Below are positions 25,117 to 35,124 of a stretch of 64,000 bases of DNA, one piece after another. Each line of letters starts with the position of its first letter. Position 1 is the stretch's first letter. The translations under genes were made by a program, and so were the position numbers. The notes beneath the pieces were generated by a model, which had not been told where the DNA came from, made no database searches, and saw only the letters and a program-made list of their open reading frames with translations. This DNA is from Azospirillum halopraeferens DSM 3675 (GTDB lineage: Bacteria > Pseudomonadota > Alphaproteobacteria > Azospirillales > Azospirillaceae), in the NCBI RefSeq assembly GCF_000429625.1, contig NZ_AUCF01000006.1:186001-250000 (forward strand). The letters are read 5' to 3'.

Positions 25117-25125
25117 AAGGTCCGG

Positions 25126-26103
25126 TCATGCCTTGCGCACTCCCAGGCGGTGGGCGATCTCGCCGACGATGCCGCGGCGGAAGACCAGGACGCAGATCAC
25201 GAAGATCGCGCCGATGACCACGGTGACGGGAAGCTGCGTGGCCGCCAGGTAGTTCTGCAGGGTGACCACCAGCGCCGCCCCCACCGCCGGGCCGAACAGG
25301 GTGCCCATGCCGCCCAGCAGCGTCATCAGCACCACCTCCCCCGACATCTGCCAGGTCACGTCGGTCAGGCTGGCGAGCTGGAAGACCAGGGCCTTGGTAG
25401 CCCCGGCCAGGCCGGCCAGCGTCGCCGACAGGACGAAGGCGACGAGCTTGTACTGGTCCGTCCGGTAACCCAGCGACACCGCCCGCGGCTCGTTCTCGCG
25501 GATCGCCTTCAGCACCTGCCCGAAGGGCGAGTGCACGGCGCGCCGGATCACCGCGAAGCCGAACAGGAAGATCACCAGCACCGTGTAATACATGGCCAGG
25601 GAGTTGTTCAGGTTGATCAGCCCGAACAGGTGGCCGCGCGGCACCGCCTGGATGCCGTCCTCGCCGCCGGTGAACGGCAGTTGCAGGGCCAGGAAGTAGA
25701 TCATCTGGGCCAGCGCCAGGGTGATCATGGCGAAGTAGATGCCCTGGCGACGGATGGCGATCCAGCCGAACACCCCCCCCATCACCGCGGCCGTCGCTGT
25801 GCCCAGCAGGATGCCGATCTCCGGGGTCACGCCCCACACCTTGATCGCATGGGCGCTGACGTAAGCCGCCCCGCCGAAGAAGGCGGCGTGGCCGAAGGAC
25901 AGCAGCCCGACATAGCCGATCAACAGATTGAAGGCGCAGGCGAACAGCGCGAAGCACAGCACCTTCATCAGGAAGATGGGGTACAGCACCAGCGGCGCGG
26001 TCAGCAGCACCAGCAGCAGCACCGCCCCGGCGACCAGCCGGAGCCACGACGTTCCGGCGGTGCCCACGGCGCCGCGCCCGCCATCACGGATGTCGGTCAC
26101 CAT
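25126..26103 (-). CDS. Branched-chain/aromatic acid-type ABC transporter permease (LivM family)
   Basis: This 325-residue permease has many hydrophobic helices and the family block FNLLIGYVGLLSFGHAAFFGG (about residues 58-78). The conserved loop AIRENEPRAVSLGYRTD lies near residue 200. It forms the inner-membrane channel with the LivH-type protein. It is the last gene of a five-gene minus-strand operon. Confidence 0.9.
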   Translation of the reverse strand: MVTDIRDGGRGAVGTAGTSWLRLVAGAVLLLVLLTAPLVLYPIFLMKVLCFALFACAFNLLIGYVGLLSFGHAAFFGGAAYVSAHAIKVWGVTPEIGILLGTATAAVMGGVFGWIAIRRQGIYFAMITLALAQMIYFLALQLPFTGGEDGIQAVPRGHLFGLINLNNSLAMYYTVLVIFLFGFAVIRRAVHSPFGQVLKAIRENEPRAVSLGYRTDQYKLVAFVLSATLAGLAGATKALVFQLASLTDVTWQMSGEVVLMTLLGGMGTLFGPAVGAALVVTLQNYLAATQLPVTVVIGAIFVICVLVFRRGIVGEIAHRLGVRKA

Positions 26104-26107
26104 GGCC

Positions 26108-27007
26108 CTATCTCTCCCGTCCGAAGAGCCCCGCCGGCTTGATCAGCAGGACGACGATCATCACCACGAAGATCACGATGTTGGATGCCTCGGGATAGAA
26201 GACCTTCGTCAGCCCCTCCAGCAGACCCAGCCCGAAGCCGGTGACGATGGCACCGAGGATCGAGCCCATGCCGCCGATCACCACAACGGCGAAGACGACG
26301 ATGATCAGATTGGCCCCCATCAGCGGATTGACCGAATAGATGGGCGCCGCCAGCACGCCGGCGAAACCGGCCAGCGCCACGCCGAAGCCGTAGGTCAGCG
26401 TGATCATCAGCGGCACGTTGATGCCGAACGCCTGCACCAGCACCGGGTTCTCGGTGGCGGCGCGCAGATAGGCGCCCAGGCGCGTGCGCTCGATGGCGTA
26501 CCAGGTGGCCAGGCAGACCGCGAGCGACGCCACCACCACCCAGGCCCGGTAGTTGGGCAGGAACATAAAGCCCAGGTTCTGCCCGCCCTGCAGCGCCGGC
26601 GGAATCGGATAGGGCATGCCGGACACGCCGTACCAGTGGCGGAACATCCCCTCGATGATCAGCGCCAGACCGAAGGTGAGCAGCAGCCCGTAGAGGTGGT
26701 CGAGCTTGTAGAGCCACCGCAGCAGCGCCTTTTCCAGCACGATCCCGATGGCCCCGACGATCAGCGGCGCCAGGAGCAGGGCCGGCCAATAGCCGATGCC
26801 GAGCCGGTTCAGCAGCAGCCACGCCACGAAGGCGCCCAGCATGTAAAGCGCCCCGTGGGCGAAGTTAATGACGTTCAGCATGCCGAAGATCACCGCCAGC
26901 CCGAGGCTGAGCAGCGCATAGAACGAGCCGTTGATCAGCCCGAGCAGGAGCTGTCCGAACAGCGCCTGCGGCGGAATTCCGAAGATCTCGGCGAACACGC
27001 TTGGCAC
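26108..27007 (-). CDS. Branched-chain/aromatic acid-type ABC transporter permease (LivH family)
   Basis: This 299-residue permease has the LivH signature AVIFGMLNVINFAHGALYML (about residues 38-57) and GVALAGFAGVLAAPIY in the C-terminal half. It lies 4 bp upstream of the LivM-type gene. The order binding protein, LivH, LivM with the ATPases first (livG, livF) differs from the Escherichia coli order but is common for aromatic-acid importers in alphaproteobacteria. Confidence 0.9.
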   Translation of the reverse strand: MPSVFAEIFGIPPQALFGQLLLGLINGSFYALLSLGLAVIFGMLNVINFAHGALYMLGAFVAWLLLNRLGIGYWPALLLAPLIVGAIGIVLEKALLRWLYKLDHLYGLLLTFGLALIIEGMFRHWYGVSGMPYPIPPALQGGQNLGFMFLPNYRAWVVVASLAVCLATWYAIERTRLGAYLRAATENPVLVQAFGINVPLMITLTYGFGVALAGFAGVLAAPIYSVNPLMGANLIIVVFAVVVIGGMGSILGAIVTGFGLGLLEGLTKVFYPEASNIVIFVVMIVVLLIKPAGLFGRER

Positions 27008-27064
27008 CTCCCCCGTTCGCGGGGCCGCGACGGCCCCGCTCCTGCCCTTCGCGCCGATGCGGCG

Positions 27065-28270
27065 TCAATTGGCGGTCGGGCAGCCGCTCTCGGCCAGGGA
27101 TGCGTAGGCCTCCTCGCCGGGGATGGTGCGCACGATCTCGTAATAGTCCCACGCCCCCTTCGACTCCGCGGGCGTCTTCACGCGGGCCAGGTACATGTCG
27201 TGGATCAGCCGCCCGTTGGGCAGGAGCTTGGCGTTGCGGGCGAACATGTCGCTGACGGGCAGCTCCCGCATCTGCCGGGCGACCGCCCCGGCCTCGTCGG
27301 TTCCCGCCGCCTCGACGGCCTTCAGGTAATGGCGCACCGCCGAATAGACGCCGGCCTGCACCATGGTGGGCTTGGTGCCGGTCTTCGCCTCGAAGCTCTC
27401 CGACCAGGCGCGGGTCTGGTCATCCATGTCCCAATAGAACCCGGTGGTCAGCATCAGGTCCTGCGCGCTGGCCAGGCCCAGGGCGTGGACGTCGGTGATG
27501 AACAGCAGCAGCCCGGCGAGTTGCTGGCCGCTCTGGGTGATGCCGAACTCCGCCGCCTGCTTGATCGAGTTGATGGTGTCGCCGCCGGCGTTGGCGAGGC
27601 CGATCACCTTGGCACCCGACGACTGCGCCTGCAGCAGGAAGGAGGAGAAGTCCTGCGTGTTCAGCGGATGGCGCACGGTGCCCGTCACCTGGCCGCCGTT
27701 GGCCTTGACCACGGCCGCCGTGTCGGATTCGAGCTGGTGGCCGAACGCGTAGTCGGCGGTCAGAAAGAACCAGCTCTGTCCGCCTTCCTTCACCATGGCG
27801 TTGCCGGTGCCGCGGGCCAGCGCGGTGGTGTCGTAGGCCCAGTGGAAGCCGTTGGGCGAGCAGGACTTGCCGGTCAGCGCCGCGGTCGCCGCGCCGGAGA
27901 TCAGGAAGATGCGGTTCTTCTCCCGCACGATCTCCTGCACCGCCAGGGCAACGCCGGAATTGGGGACGTCGGCGATGACGTCGACACCGTCGCGGTCGAT
28001 CCACTGGCGCGCGATGTTGGAGCCGATATCGGCCTTGTTCTGGTGGTCGGCCACGATGACCTCGATGGGCTTTCCGGCGACCTTGCCGCCCATCTCTTCC
28101 GCCGCCATGCGGGCGGCCACGGCCGAGCCCTCGCCGCCCAGGTCGGCGTAGAGGCCGGAGCGGTCGTTCAACACGCCGATCCGGACGACATCGCCGGAAA
28201 TCCCCTGGGCGTGCGCCATTCCGGTTCCGAGAGCGACGAGTGCGGCCCCGGCGAGCAGACGTGCGATCAT
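27065..28270 (-). CDS. ABC transporter substrate-binding protein (Peripla_BP_6, LivJ-like)
   Basis: This 401-residue periplasmic protein has a signal peptide (ARLLAGAALVALGTGMAHAQ). The mature start DVVRIGVLNDRSGLYADLGG is typical of the family. I chose ATG 28270 because AGGGAGGA lies just upstream; an in-frame ATG at 28291 would make a non-signal N-terminus. Related proteins often bind aromatic acids or amides rather than leucine. It is in the middle of the operon, between ATPase and permease genes. Confidence 0.88.
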   Translation of the reverse strand: MIARLLAGAALVALGTGMAHAQGISGDVVRIGVLNDRSGLYADLGGEGSAVAARMAAEEMGGKVAGKPIEVIVADHQNKADIGSNIARQWIDRDGVDVIADVPNSGVALAVQEIVREKNRIFLISGAATAALTGKSCSPNGFHWAYDTTALARGTGNAMVKEGGQSWFFLTADYAFGHQLESDTAAVVKANGGQVTGTVRHPLNTQDFSSFLLQAQSSGAKVIGLANAGGDTINSIKQAAEFGITQSGQQLAGLLLFITDVHALGLASAQDLMLTTGFYWDMDDQTRAWSESFEAKTGTKPTMVQAGVYSAVRHYLKAVEAAGTDEAGAVARQMRELPVSDMFARNAKLLPNGRLIHDMYLARVKTPAESKGAWDYYEIVRTIPGEEAYASLAESGCPTAN

Positions 28271-28324
28271 GTGCGAGTCCTCCCTGGTCATTGGTTGCGG
28301 TTGGCCCGGTTCTCCTGCGGGCTT

Positions 28325-29074
28325 TCAGACCCCGAGACGGTCGTGCAGGCGCTCCATGTTGGCCGCCAGCGCGTCGTTGGGGATCATGTCGACGATCCGG
28401 CCGTCCTCCATGACGTAATGGCGGTCGGCGAGGGTCGCCGCGAAGCGGAAGTTCTGCTCCACCAGCAGGATGGTGAAGCCCTTGTCCTTCAGCGCCCGGA
28501 TGACGGCACCGATCTGCCGGACGATGACCGGGGCCAGCCCTTCCGTCGGCTCATCCAGCAGCAGCAGCGCCGCACCGGTGCGCAGGATGCGCGCGATGGC
28601 CAGCATCTGCTGCTCACCGCCCGACAGACGCATGCCCGGACTGCGGCGGCGCTCCTTGAGGTTGGGGAAAAGACGGAAGATCTCGTCCACGCCCATGCCG
28701 CCGTCGCGCACCCTGGGCGGCAGCATCAGGTTCTCCTCGACGTCCAGGCTGGCGAAGATGCCGCGCTCCTCCGGCACGAATCCCAGACCCAGCCGGGCGA
28801 TGCGGAACGGCGCCATCCCCAGGATCTCCCGCCCTTCCATGCGGATGGAGCCGGCGCTGCGCGGAACGATGCCCATGATGGCGCGCAGTGTCGATGTCTT
28901 GCCGGCACCGTTGCGCCCCAGCAGAGTCACCACCTCGCCGCGGGGAATGGTCAGGCTGACCCCGTGCAGGACGTGGGATTCGCCGTACCAGGCGTGCAGA
29001 TCCCGCACCTCCAGCATGGCATCGGCGGGAACCCCCGCCCTCGCACCGGCCGGCGCCGCCGCCCCGTCAGGCAT
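28325..29074 (-). CDS. ABC transporter ATP-binding protein (LivF family)
   Basis: This 249-residue ATPase has Walker A GRNGAGKTST (about residues 53-62), signature LSGGEQQM, Walker B LLLLDEPTEGLAP and the family motif ILLVEQNFRFA with the switch residue Gln. The first ~18 residues are an Ala/Gly-rich lead. Its start overlaps the livG-type stop by 8 bp. Confidence 0.92.
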   Translation of the reverse strand: MPDGAAAPAGARAGVPADAMLEVRDLHAWYGESHVLHGVSLTIPRGEVVTLLGRNGAGKTSTLRAIMGIVPRSAGSIRMEGREILGMAPFRIARLGLGFVPEERGIFASLDVEENLMLPPRVRDGGMGVDEIFRLFPNLKERRRSPGMRLSGGEQQMLAIARILRTGAALLLLDEPTEGLAPVIVRQIGAVIRALKDKGFTILLVEQNFRFAATLADRHYVMEDGRIVDMIPNDALAANMERLHDRLGV

Positions 29075-29837
29075 GCCCCGCCTCCTCCACCGTGGTCCCC
29101 ATGTAGGCCTCCATGACCCGGGGGTCGCGCGACACGGCGGCGTACGGCCCCTCGGCCAGCACCTCGCCGCGCGACAGCACCGTGATGGTGTCGGACAGGT
29201 CGGCGACGACGTTCAGATTGTGCTCGACCATCAGGATGGTGCGGTCGCGGGCAATGCGGCGGATCAGTCCGGCGATGCGGCCGATATCCTCGTGTCCCAT
29301 GCCGGCCATGGGTTCGTCCAGCAGCAGCATCGCCGGATCGAGAGCCAGGGTGGTGGCGATCTCCAGCGCGCGCTTGCGGCCGTAGGGGAGTTCCGCCGCG
29401 GGACGGTCGGCGAATTCCGGCAGTCCGACCGCGTCGAGCAGTTCCAGCGCCCGCCGGTCGAGACCCGCCAGGGTGCTCTCCGGCTTCCAGAAATGGAACG
29501 AGGTGCCGAGCGGCCGCTGCAACGCCACGCGCACGTTCTCCAGCACGCTGAGATGCGCAAACACCGCAGAGATCTGGAACGACCGCACGATGCCGAGCCG
29601 CGCCACGTCCGCCGGTTTCATCGCCGTGATGTCGCGGCCGTGGTAGAGGATGCGGCCCGAGGTCGGTGCCAGGAATTTGGTCAGCAGGTTGAAGACCGTG
29701 GTCTTGCCCGCCCCGTTGGGTCCGATCAGCGCGTGGATGGTTCCCCGGCGGACCTGCAAGTTGACGTTGCGAACCGCGACGAATCCGCGGAATTCCTTGG
29801 TAAGGCCATGAGTCTCCAGGATGACGTCAGCGGTCAT
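29067..29837 (-). CDS. ABC transporter ATP-binding protein (LivG family)
   Basis: This 256-residue ATPase has Walker A GPNGAGKTT (about residues 39-47), Walker B MLLLDEPMAGMG and the switch histidine in LMVEHNLNVV. The ABC signature reads LPYGRKRALEIA, the form usual in LivG proteins. It is the first gene of the five-gene transporter operon. The 430 bp upstream contain 15-bp tandem repeats that could be regulatory. Confidence 0.92.
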   Translation of the reverse strand: MTADVILETHGLTKEFRGFVAVRNVNLQVRRGTIHALIGPNGAGKTTVFNLLTKFLAPTSGRILYHGRDITAMKPADVARLGIVRSFQISAVFAHLSVLENVRVALQRPLGTSFHFWKPESTLAGLDRRALELLDAVGLPEFADRPAAELPYGRKRALEIATTLALDPAMLLLDEPMAGMGHEDIGRIAGLIRRIARDRTILMVEHNLNVVADLSDTITVLSRGEVLAEGPYAAVSRDPRVMEAYMGTTVEEAGHA

Positions 29838-30267
29838 CGTCCTCCCCGTTTCCTGCCCCGCTTGTGGTCGCGGTGTTCGGTGCCCTGGGGTCTAGGTAAC
29901 CACGGCGGACAGACGCAAACACCCGGCAAAACCGGTTAGGCTGTCCGACATAACGCAACACTGACCATCAGCGATGCGAATGATGAGTTGGCAAGGAACG
30001 CGCGGGCGAGGGGATGTCCGCCTTACAGCGTCGGGGCGACCACAGCACGTGGCGGCGTTCGCCGGTTATCCGATTCGTATACATCTGATTCGTATACGAC
30101 CGATTCGGACGCATCCGAGTCGCCGCGGCCCGCACCCCGTGCGCGCCAGGAGGAGTTGCGCCCGGCCATCGTGCCGGACGGTGCGGCGCGCCTCCCTGAA
30201 AGCCACGGTCCCGCGCGGCACCGGGTGCCGGCGGGACCGGAAAGGAGACCCGCTGCCCGGCGGCCGA
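29838..30267. other. Intergenic region upstream of livG-type gene
   Basis: 430 bp without a supported gene. It should contain the promoter of the transporter operon. The clear structure is a set of four 15-bp tandem repeats at 30073-30132. The TCGTATACGA palindrome inside a repeat could be a binding site. Short reading frames here have composition unlike the neighbouring genes. Confidence 0.5.
30073..30132. repeat. Four decaying 15-bp direct repeats
   Basis: Units are GATTCGTATACATCT (30073-30087), GATTCGTATACGACC (30088-30102), GATTCGGACGCATCC (30103-30117) and GAGTCGCCGCGGCCC (30118-30132), progressively diverged from left to right. The first two share 11 leading bases including the symmetric GTATAC core. 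Confidence 0.75.
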
Positions 30268-30741
30268 TCAGGCCGCAGACGTCAACGGAAAGCCGCTGTA
30301 GTCGAGCGAGGCCGACCAGAAACGTTCGAGCTTGCGCAGCGTTTCGTTGGCCTTGATCAGTTCTTCGTCCGAGAATCCGGCCTTCTCCAGCGCCTGGAGG
30401 TGGCGTTCGAACATTTGGCCGATCTTGTCACGCAGTTCCAGCCCCTTTTCCGACAGGCGGACGCGCACCGACCGGCGGTCGTGCGGCGAGCGCTCCTGTC
30501 CGAGGTAGCCGTTCTCGACCATCTTCTTCACGTTGTAGGAGACGTTGGAGCCGAGATAATAGCCGCGGGCCGTCAACTCGCCGACGGTCATCTCGTCTTC
30601 GCCGATGTTGTACAGAATCAGGCTCTGAACGTTGTTGATGTCCTGGATACCGAGCCGGTCAAGCTCGGTTTTGAGCACCTCGAGAAAGTGGCGGTGAAGC
30701 CGCTCAATCAGCAGGATGCTCTCGTAGTAAGGTTTGCGCAC
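30268..30741 (-). CDS. MarR-family winged-helix regulator, LdtR-like
   Basis: This 157-residue protein has a MarR-type winged helix: LTARGYYLGSNVSYNVKKMV as recognition region (about residues 56-75) and ERSPHDRRSVRVRLSEKG as the wing. The NNVQSLILYNIGEDEMTVGE stretch resembles LdtR regulators of alphaproteobacteria, which control cell-wall L,D-transpeptidase and stress genes; that assignment is from memory of the family. It is transcribed toward the liv-type operon, but 430 bp separate them, so control of that operon is only possible. An 18-residue hydrophilic N-terminus precedes the dimerisation helices. Confidence 0.75.
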   Translation of the reverse strand: MRKPYYESILLIERLHRHFLEVLKTELDRLGIQDINNVQSLILYNIGEDEMTVGELTARGYYLGSNVSYNVKKMVENGYLGQERSPHDRRSVRVRLSEKGLELRDKIGQMFERHLQALEKAGFSDEELIKANETLRKLERFWSASLDYSGFPLTSAA

Positions 30742-31131
30742 CGCGGTCTCCTTTGTCTCATACCCGGGTACCGTCCGATCGGCAGGTCCCTGGCGGGGCT
30801 ATCCCGGCTCCTTAAGAACAGATTAACCGATCATTGGTCGGCAATCATCCCATTAATGAGGAAAAAGGTCGGTTTCCGTCCCGGAATGTCACCGGGAGAC
30901 TCGGAACCGGCCCTGTTCGCACGCGCGACCGCACGATCGCCGGGGGGCGGACCGATTGCGCGCAGAGGTTTCGATATCGTGACATCACCATGCGCGGCAA
31001 GAGGCAATCGATTGCAACCTTGGTACAGTCGCGCCCTCCGCCTCCCGGCGCGCGCCCTCGACTCCGGTCGCCGCAGCCGGCAGGATTCCGCCAGCTCCGC
31101 GCCGGCACGCCGTTCTCTCACGGATGCTCCG
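30742..31131. other. Divergent intergenic region before lipid kinase
   Basis: 390 bp between the MarR-type gene and the lipid kinase gene, transcribed away from each other. The left part is locally AT-rich (30800-30870) and contains a 15-bp imperfect palindrome CCGATCATTGGTCGG (30827-30841). No reading frame with coding character was found. The frame upstream of the kinase ATG is open but Arg/Ser-rich and unlike protein. Confidence 0.45.
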
Positions 31132-32037
31132 ATGAAAGTCGCCATCGTCCTCAACCGTTCTGCCGGCGCGCTGTCGCGGATGCCCGCCGACACCGCGGCG
31201 GCGGCAATCGGGGCGATCTTCGCCGGTGCCGGTGCCGAGGTCGGCGTCGATATCGCCACCGCGACGACGTGCCGCGCAGCCATCGCGCGCGCCGCCGCGT
31301 CCGACGCCGATGCGGTGGTGGTGGGCGGCGGCGACGGGACGGTCGCCACCGCGGTCAACCTGCTGGTGCCGGTGGGCAAGCCGCTGGGCGTGCTGCCCCT
31401 GGGCACCATGAACCTGCTGGCGCGCGAACTGGGGACGCCCCCGGGCCTGACCGCCGCGGCGCGCGCGGTGGCCCACGGCCGTCCGCGCGCCATCGACGTC
31501 GCCGAAGTCAATGGCGAGCTGTTCCTCAACCACTCGGCCCTGGGGATCTACCCGGCCATGGTGCAGGAGCGGGAGCGCCAGCGCGTGCTCCACGGGCTGG
31601 GCAAGTGGCCGGCCATGGCGCTGGCGGCGGTGAAGGCCCTGCACCGGTTGCCCGTGCTCGACGTCGCCATCGACCTGGGCGAGGGACCGCAGCGGGTGCG
31701 CACACCGGTGCTGGTGGTGTCCAACAACCCCTACGCCGAAGGCTATGGCCCGGTGCTGCGGCGGGCGACGCTCGACGGCGGCCGTCTCGGCGTCTACGTC
31801 GCCCGCCACCGCAGCGGGTGGGCAATGCTGCGCCTGATGACGCGCCTGATGCTGGGAACCTGGCAGGAGGACGAGGAGTTGGTGAGGCTGGAGGCGACGG
31901 GGCTGACCGTACACAGCCGGCGCCGGCGCCTCCGGATCGCCAACGACGGGGAGATCCGGCGCCCGGCGCCGCCGCTGGTCTATCGCATCCGGCCACGGGC
32001 GCTGCGCATCCTGCAGCCCATGACGAACGCCTCATGA
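31132..32037 (+). CDS. Diacylglycerol/sphingosine kinase-family lipid kinase
   Basis: This 301-residue protein has the DAGK catalytic domain: the nucleotide loop VVVGGGDGTVATAVN (about residues 58-72) and LPLGTMNLLARELG (about 85-98). The C-terminal half fits the beta-sandwich of YegS/DgkB-like enzymes. It would phosphorylate a lipid alcohol at the membrane. ATG 31132 begins MKVAIVLNRSAG, the typical first strand. Its stop overlaps the metallophosphoesterase start (ATGA), so the two are co-translated. Confidence 0.88.
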   Translation: MKVAIVLNRSAGALSRMPADTAAAAIGAIFAGAGAEVGVDIATATTCRAAIARAAASDADAVVVGGGDGTVATAVNLLVPVGKPLGVLPLGTMNLLARELGTPPGLTAAARAVAHGRPRAIDVAEVNGELFLNHSALGIYPAMVQERERQRVLHGLGKWPAMALAAVKALHRLPVLDVAIDLGEGPQRVRTPVLVVSNNPYAEGYGPVLRRATLDGGRLGVYVARHRSGWAMLRLMTRLMLGTWQEDEELVRLEATGLTVHSRRRRLRIANDGEIRRPAPPLVYRIRPRALRILQPMTNAS

Positions 32038-32879
32038 AGACGCTCGCCCACATCTCCGACCTGCATTTCGGCCGCATCGACCACGCCGTCGTCGAAGGGC
32101 TGGTGGGCGACCTGATGACCCAAAAGCCGGACCTGATCGTCATCTCCGGCGATCTGGTGCAGCGCGCCCGCCGCCGGCATTTCGAGGAGGCGCGCGCCTT
32201 CCTGGAACGGCTGCCCTTTCCCTACCTGGTGGTGCCCGGCAACCACGACATTCCCGTCTACGACCTGCTGCGGCGCTTCATCGACCCGTTCCACCACTAC
32301 AAGCACTACATCTCCGGGGATCTCAGCCCCTTCCACGTGGATGACGAGATCGCGGTGCTGGGCCTCAACACGGCGCGTTCGGTGATCCTCGACTTCTCCC
32401 ACGGGCGGATCAACCGGGGCCAGATCGACCGCATCCGCGACGTGTTCGGCGAACTGCCGCCCCACGTCTTCAAGGTGCTGTTCACCCACCATCCCTTCCT
32501 GCCACCGCCCGACGCGCCGCGCACCCGCCTGGTCGGCCGCCACGGGCCGGCGCTGAGCGTGCTGGAGGACTGCGGGGTCGACCTGCTGCTGGCCGGGCAC
32601 CTGCACCGCGCCTATTCGGGCGACATCATGAGTTTCCACACGCAGGTCGCCCGCTCCATCCTGGTGGCCCAGGCGTCGACCGCCACCTCGACCCGGCTGC
32701 GCAACGAGGCGAACGCCTACAACCTCATCACCATCGCCCGGCCGCACATCACCTTCGAGGTGCGGGCGTGGGAGGGGGCGGCCTTCACCCCCGGCCTGGT
32801 CAGCCGCTACCGCCGGCGCGACCATCTGTGGGAGCTGGAAGCGCAGGACACGGGCTTCCGCCCGGCAACCGCACCTTGA
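32034..32879 (+). CDS. Calcineurin-like metallophosphoesterase
   Basis: This 281-residue protein has all the di-metal motifs: ISDLHFG (residues 7-13), SGDLVQ (about 40), PGNHDI (about 77), FTHHPFL and AGHLHRA. It resembles bacterial class III cyclic nucleotide/phospholipid phosphoesterases such as CpdA- and Icc-like enzymes. Translational coupling to a lipid kinase suggests a paired phosphorylation-dephosphorylation or phospholipid-turnover step; this is inference. Confidence 0.87.
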   Translation: MKTLAHISDLHFGRIDHAVVEGLVGDLMTQKPDLIVISGDLVQRARRRHFEEARAFLERLPFPYLVVPGNHDIPVYDLLRRFIDPFHHYKHYISGDLSPFHVDDEIAVLGLNTARSVILDFSHGRINRGQIDRIRDVFGELPPHVFKVLFTHHPFLPPPDAPRTRLVGRHGPALSVLEDCGVDLLLAGHLHRAYSGDIMSFHTQVARSILVAQASTATSTRLRNEANAYNLITIARPHITFEVRAWEGAAFTPGLVSRYRRRDHLWELEAQDTGFRPATAP

Positions 32880-32902
32880 GCCGGCCGGGACAACGGGCGT
32901 AA

Positions 32903-33961
<1,059 letters not shown>

Positions 33962-33985
33962 TCCCCCGCCCGCCGCGGCGGAGCA

Positions 33986-34843
33986 TCAGCCCGCCGCCAC
34001 CGGAACGTTGTCGAGCAGGCGCGCCTTGCCCAGCCACACCGCCGCCAGCAGCCGGGCCGGGCCATCGGCGCGGGTGAGCGGCTCCAGCGTGTCGGCGTCG
34101 CGCAGTTCCACATAATCCACCCGGCCGAAGCCGGCGGCGGCAAGGCGATGGCGCACCTCCTCCAGCACCGGGGCTGCCTCGACGCCGCCGGCCAGCGCGG
34201 CGGCGGCGGCGCTCAGGGCGCGCTGCAACTCCGGGGCGCGGGCCCGCTCGTCGGGGGTGAGGTAGGCATTGCGCGACGACATGGCCAGCCCGTCTGCTTC
34301 GCGCACCGTGGGCAGCCCCTCGACGCGAACGGGGATGTCGAGGTCGCGGGTGAAGCGGCGGATGACCTGAAGCTGCTGGTAATCCTTCTCGCCGAACACG
34401 GCGACGTCGGGCAGGGCTTGCAGGAACAGCTTGGTGACGACCACCGCCACGCCGCCGAAGAAGTGCGGCCGGCTGTCGGCGCACAGGCCGCGCGCCGGTC
34501 CGGCGACGGCCACGGACGTCGCGAAGCCGTCGGGATACATCGCGCGCACCGACGGGGCGTAGAGGAGATGGCAGCCGGCCGATGCCAGCTTGGCGGAATC
34601 GCCCGCCTCGTCCCGGGGGTAGCGGTCGAAGTCCTCGTGCGGGGCGAACTGGGTCGGGTTGACGAAAACGCTGGCGACCACGCGGTCCGCCAGCTCGCCG
34701 GCGCGGCGCACCAGGGCGAGGTGGCCGTCGTGCAGTGCCCCCATGGTGGGGACCAGCGCCACACGCAAACCCTGCGCCCGCCAGTCGGCAACGCGGGCGC
34801 GCAGGTCGCAGACGGAGCGGACGACGGGAAGAGAGGTGTCCAT
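33986..34843 (-). CDS. panC: Pantothenate synthetase
   Basis: This 285-residue enzyme joins pantoate and beta-alanine using ATP. Motifs in order: PTMGALHDGHLALVRRA (ATP HxGH region, about residues 30-46), FVNPTQF (about 60), FFGGVAVVVTKLF, FGEKDYQQLQVIRR and MSSRNAYL. I chose ATG 34843 because GGAGG lies 7 nt upstream; an open frame extends to 35197 but is not coding-like. It converges on hemB with 24 bp between the stops. Confidence 0.96.
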   Translation of the reverse strand: MDTSLPVVRSVCDLRARVADWRAQGLRVALVPTMGALHDGHLALVRRAGELADRVVASVFVNPTQFAPHEDFDRYPRDEAGDSAKLASAGCHLLYAPSVRAMYPDGFATSVAVAGPARGLCADSRPHFFGGVAVVVTKLFLQALPDVAVFGEKDYQQLQVIRRFTRDLDIPVRVEGLPTVREADGLAMSSRNAYLTPDERARAPELQRALSAAAAALAGGVEAAPVLEEVRHRLAAAGFGRVDYVELRDADTLEPLTRADGPARLLAAVWLGKARLLDNVPVAAG

Positions 34844-34953
34844 GGCACGGCCTCCGGCGCGGGCGGTTGACGGTACGGATCGCGGTGGACGCTGTCCTAA
34901 TCCGCGTCCGCCCCGTCTGTCCAGTGCCCGTACGCCGGATGCCGCGTCGCGCG

Positions 34954-35124
34954 TCAGGCCTTGCGACCGATGGTGACGCCCAGCAGCCAGGCCAGGTTGG
35001 CCCAGGCACCGACGGTGGCCAGCAGCACCAGCCCGGACGGCGAGGCGACGACCAGCCCGACGAGAACGACGACGACGGCGAGCAGGAGGGCGAGGGCCTG
35101 AAGGGTGACGCGGGTATCTTCCAT
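34954..35124 (-). CDS. Small two-helix membrane protein
   Basis: This 56-residue protein starts MEDTRVTLQALALLLAVVVV. It has two hydrophobic stretches (about residues 8-26 and 30-50) separated by SPSG, and ends in a basic tail GRKA. GGAAG precedes the ATG. I do not recognise a family. It lies upstream of panC in the same direction with 110 bp between. Its codon use is like the neighbours, which supports a real gene despite its size. Confidence 0.6.
   Translation of the reverse strand: MEDTRVTLQALALLLAVVVVLVGLVVASPSGLVLLATVGAWANLAWLLGVTIGRKA

Noticed and set aside
29988-30356. Plus-strand frame covering the 15-bp repeats, which would encode DSYTS-type units
   Set aside because: It runs into the 3' end of the MarR-type gene in antisense, has no ribosome site, and its remainder is Arg/Pro/Ala-rich antisense-like sequence.
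30827-30841. CCGATCATTGGTCGG imperfect palindrome near the MarR-type gene
   Set aside because: One mismatch in seven pairs, single copy, and 86 bp from the regulator start. Too weak to call an operator.
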